A DNA stretch of 64,000 nt, taken from assembly GCF_024436415.1 (NCBI RefSeq), contig NZ_JAFMZQ010000001.1, forward strand, positions 1 to 64,000, in the 5' to 3' direction. Shown piece after piece: positions 61,465 through 64,000 of this stretch. Position 1 is the stretch's first letter; each line of letters starts with the position of its first letter. The DNA is from Pedobacter deserti. GTDB lineage: Bacteria > Bacteroidota > Bacteroidia > Sphingobacteriales > Sphingobacteriaceae. The translations under genes were made by a program, and so were the position numbers. The notes beneath the pieces are model-generated. The model was not told where the DNA came from. It searched no databases and was given only the letters and a program-made list of their open reading frames with translations.

Positions 61465-62871
61465 ATGTTTGAAAAACTCCTGACCTCTATTCTTTTTATA
61501 GCAGTATTTAACGGTGCTCTTCTGGCGCAGGCTCCTTCGGAGCGCCTTAGGAAAGCTTTTGCTGACTTTGAAAACGACCCGCAAACCAGGCATGCGATCA
61601 CTTCGATCTGTATTCTTGATGCAAGTACGGGCGACAAAATCTTTGCGAAGAACGAGGACATCGGGCTGGCACCCGCATCGATACTAAAGACCATCACTTC
61701 AGCAACTGCCCTGGAACTGTTAGGCCCGGATTTCCGATACAGCACAAGTCTGGTTTATTCGGGAAGCATCAGCGCCGACGGCACATTGCAGGGCGACCTG
61801 ATCATCAAAGGTGGTGGCGACCCGACCCTGGGCTCCTGGCGTTATCCGAACACGAAGGAAAAGAACATTCTGGACCAGTGGGTAACGGCAGTGAGGCAAG
61901 CTGGGATCAGGAAAATAACCGGCCGCATCATCGGTGACGATCTGGTCTGGGGATCGCCACAGACGCCGGATGGCTGGATATGGCAGGATATTGGAAACTA
62001 CTATGGAGCGGCTGCCTCGGGCCTGAGCTGGAGGGAAAATCAATTTGACATCCATCTGTCAACCACCGGCGGCAAAGTGTCGGTAACCCGCATTGTACCG
62101 GAAATGCCTTACATCCGGATCGTCAATGAGATCTCAAGCGGAGCAAGGGGTTCCGGGGATCAGGTGTATGCCTATCTCCCACCGCTGTCGAATACCGCCT
62201 ATTTGCGCGGTACCTGGGCTTCAGGGATCGCAAAGTCAGGAATTTCAGTGGCATTGCCCGAACCGGCTTATGATGCTGCGCTGCGGTTGCGGGACACCTT
62301 GAGCCGGTTGGGTATTCCGGCGACGGGGGATCCGAGTACCGGAAGGCGCCTCACTTTAGCAGGGAAAAAAATTCCGGCTGCTGGAAGAGCGCTGGTAACG
62401 CTGAACTCCCCTTCCTTAGCGGATATTGTTTATTTGTTCAATCAGAAAAGCATTAACCTGTACGGCGAGCATCTGATACGTACTCTAGCCTGGAAAGCCG
62501 GTAAAAAGGCTACAACGGCAGCTGGCGTTGACTTAATTGTAAACCATTGGGTTGGCCGGGGCGTGGCGCGCGGCTCGTTAAAGATGCTTGACGGAAGCGG
62601 CCTGAGTCCGGCGAACAGGGTGTCGACCGCCGCAATGGCTACGGTTCTGTACCGGGCGCAATCAGCGCCTTGGTTTACAGACTTTTTAAAGTCGCTGCCT
62701 CTGAATAATGGTATGAGGTTGAAAAGTGGAACCATTAGCGATGTATTAGCTTATGCAGGATATCATACTACCGGTGCCGGTCGCAAATACGTTGTCGTTA
62801 TTAATGTAAACAACTACTCAGGATCTGGTATTAAAAGCAAACTATTTGCAGTTCTTGATGCATTGAAGTGA
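61465..62871 (+). CDS. dacB: D-alanyl-D-alanine carboxypeptidase/endopeptidase, S13 family (PBP4-like)
   Basis: 468 residues from the ATG at 61465; the longer frame reads through the asd terminator and is not plausible. A signal peptide (about 1-21, ending LLAQ) precedes the S13 penicillin-binding domain with SxxK in PASILKTIT, SxN in KSINLYGE and KSG in LKSGTISD. The DGSGLSPANRV segment is a family hallmark. It trims or cleaves peptidoglycan peptides in the periplasm. Confidence 0.93.
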   Translation: MFEKLLTSILFIAVFNGALLAQAPSERLRKAFADFENDPQTRHAITSICILDASTGDKIFAKNEDIGLAPASILKTITSATALELLGPDFRYSTSLVYSGSISADGTLQGDLIIKGGGDPTLGSWRYPNTKEKNILDQWVTAVRQAGIRKITGRIIGDDLVWGSPQTPDGWIWQDIGNYYGAAASGLSWRENQFDIHLSTTGGKVSVTRIVPEMPYIRIVNEISSGARGSGDQVYAYLPPLSNTAYLRGTWASGIAKSGISVALPEPAYDAALRLRDTLSRLGIPATGDPSTGRRLTLAGKKIPAAGRALVTLNSPSLADIVYLFNQKSINLYGEHLIRTLAWKAGKKATTAAGVDLIVNHWVGRGVARGSLKMLDGSGLSPANRVSTAAMATVLYRAQSAPWFTDFLKSLPLNNGMRLKSGTISDVLAYAGYHTTGAGRKYVVVINVNNYSGSGIKSKLFAVLDALK

Positions 62872-62914
62872 AGGGTTCGGAATTTATGACTATTTTTACG
62901 AATTACGTGACATT

Positions 62915-64000
62915 ATGAAAAAACTCCTTATCCTTGCTTGTCTCTTAACGCTGGCTTTTCAAAGTAATGCACAGACAAAGCCTGAAATCGCCATTATACC
63001 TGAACCTGTATCTGTTACTAAGCTGGAAGGTTACTTTATATTGCCTGAAAACGTTGTGATACAGTCGCCCGCGCTCCCTGAACTAAAACAGGTGACGGCG
63101 TTTTTACAGGAGCGTTTTTCTAAACCAACGGGCAGTTTTGTTTCGGTGGTACAGCACGCAGAGCGACCGGTTATTGTGCTGGAACTGAATAACCGGGCCA
63201 ACCCGGCGCTGGGCGATGAAGGTTACCAACTTAATGTGACGCCTGAAAAGGTTACCATCAAAGCCAATAAAGCGGCTGGATTATTTTATGGCGCGCAAAG
63301 CCTGATACAGCTTTTCCCAGCGGAAATTGAAAGCATGGAAAAAGTGACGAATGTGGACTGGCAGGCACCCTGCGCAGATATAACGGATTATCCGAGACTA
63401 GGCTGGCGTGGACTTATGTTTGATGTTTCCCGTCATTTCTTCACCAAGGAAGAGGTTAAACAGTATATAGACGCGATGGTTAGGTATAAATACAATATCC
63501 TTCATTTGCATCTGGCCGACGACGAAGGATGGCGTATTGAAATTAAAGGGCTTCCCAAACTTACTGAAGTAGGTGCCTGGCGGGTTAAACGCGTTGGTGA
63601 GTTTGGTTATTTTGCTCCACCTGCGGCAGACGAGCCGAGAGATTACGGAGGCTTTTATACACAGGATGATATCCGGGAGCTGGTGCAGTACGCACAGGAG
63701 CGTTTTGTGAATATTTTGCCTGAAATCGATGTGCCTGGGCATAGTCTGGCAGCTATTGCAGCCTATCCGGAACTTTCCTGCACTCCGGAAGCCGTCAATT
63801 ACCGTGTGCGGTCGGGTGAACAGATTATGGACTGGTCGAGAGGCGCGCCACCGATAGCGTTGGTAGACAATACACTATGTCCGGCAAACGAACGCGTTTA
63901 CAGCTTCCTTGACACGGTGGTCACGCAGATCGCAGCGTTGTTTCCCTTCCAGTATATACATATGGGTGGCGATGAAGCGCCGATAAATTTCTGGCAGAAG
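62915..64000 (+). CDS. GH20 beta-N-acetylhexosaminidase (partial, cut by window end)
   Basis: The frame runs from the ATG at 62915 to the last base, 362 codons without a stop, so the 3' end is missing. A signal peptide (to about 20, ending NAQ) is followed by the N-terminal GH20b domain (about 25-145; AIIPEPVSV, GLFYGAQSLIQL) and the catalytic barrel with DVSRHFFTKEEV, HLHLADDEGWR and ILPEIDVPGHS. The catalytic pair is Asp353-Glu354 in HMGGDEAP. It removes terminal beta-GlcNAc or GalNAc residues. No gene for a partner is visible to its left. Confidence 0.93.
   Translation, partial: MKKLLILACLLTLAFQSNAQTKPEIAIIPEPVSVTKLEGYFILPENVVIQSPALPELKQVTAFLQERFSKPTGSFVSVVQHAERPVIVLELNNRANPALGDEGYQLNVTPEKVTIKANKAAGLFYGAQSLIQLFPAEIESMEKVTNVDWQAPCADITDYPRLGWRGLMFDVSRHFFTKEEVKQYIDAMVRYKYNILHLHLADDEGWRIEIKGLPKLTEVGAWRVKRVGEFGYFAPPAADEPRDYGGFYTQDDIRELVQYAQERFVNILPEIDVPGHSLAAIAAYPELSCTPEAVNYRVRSGEQIMDWSRGAPPIALVDNTLCPANERVYSFLDTVVTQIAALFPFQYIHMGGDEAPINFWQK

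Overview
The window looks like chromosomal DNA from a Bacteroidota species of the Sphingobacteriales type, Pedobacter-like; the genus is an inference from gene content. The signs are a SusC/SusD pair, GH144, DUF5686, DUF6266 and DUF1080 proteins, a LemA/TPM cluster, and promoters of the Bacteroidota form TTG-N19-TAnnTTTG. Almost everything is ordinary protein-coding chromosome. I saw no insertion sequence, prophage, CRISPR array, tRNA or rRNA gene.

Left part (1-27.1 kb), mostly housekeeping on the minus strand. The first 867 bases hold no convincing gene but carry two tandem leftward promoters and a strong hairpin with 11-base tandem repeats. Next come a CoA-binding protein, a COG2509-type flavoprotein, LemA with two TPM proteins, a Nudix hydrolase and dnaA. 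The dnaA upstream region has DnaA-box-like sites. After that lie a methylmalonyl-CoA mutase large subunit with a conserved partner, an IscA-type protein, an ABC permease, galE and a UDP-glucuronate decarboxylase, kdtA (waaA), hemH, ispH, a GT2-like membrane protein, a PyrR-like phosphoribosyltransferase, rlmD, a tetR - Rieske-like lipoprotein - pheS chain, kbl, a large DUF5686 outer-membrane protein and a C1 peptidase.

Middle part (27.2-39.3 kb), accessory. It holds a secreted esterase, a tandem DUF6266 pair beside a 52-base near-perfect palindrome, and a sirtuin without the usual zinc cysteines. It also holds the most interesting locus of the window, a seven-gene minus-strand operon (37007 down to 30668). 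The operon encodes a SpeD-like pyruvoyl enzyme, a DUF4178 zinc-ribbon membrane protein, a 56-residue single-TM protein, a DUF350 protein, a 7-TM aminopropyltransferase, a lipoprotein FAD amine-oxidase-like enzyme and a polytopic membrane protein. The genes overlap or lie within 11 bases of one another. The SpeD-like protein keeps the pyruvoyl serine and histidine but has Ser where AdoMet decarboxylase has its catalytic Cys. The charge pattern of the SpeE membrane region places its catalytic domain outside the cytoplasm. I read this as an envelope polyamine (or related amine) modification system. A 738-residue secreted glycosidase-like protein lies just upstream.

Right part (39.4-64 kb), carbohydrate use, mostly plus strand. 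trhO is followed by a polysaccharide utilisation locus (SusC, SusD, GH144, SGNH hydrolase, GH3, esterase) whose enzymes point to beta-1,2-glucan. On the minus strand are yebC and an SDR-type threonine dehydrogenase, the metabolic partner of kbl 28 kb away. An eight-gene cluster follows (two Gfo/Idh/MocA oxidoreductases, three TIM-barrel isomerase-like proteins, a lipoprotein cytochrome c, a DUF1080 protein, an MFS transporter). It looks like a periplasmic 3-keto-glycoside pathway and ends at a clear terminator. The window closes with asd, a class C-type DD-carboxypeptidase (S13) and a GH20 beta-hexosaminidase cut by the window edge.
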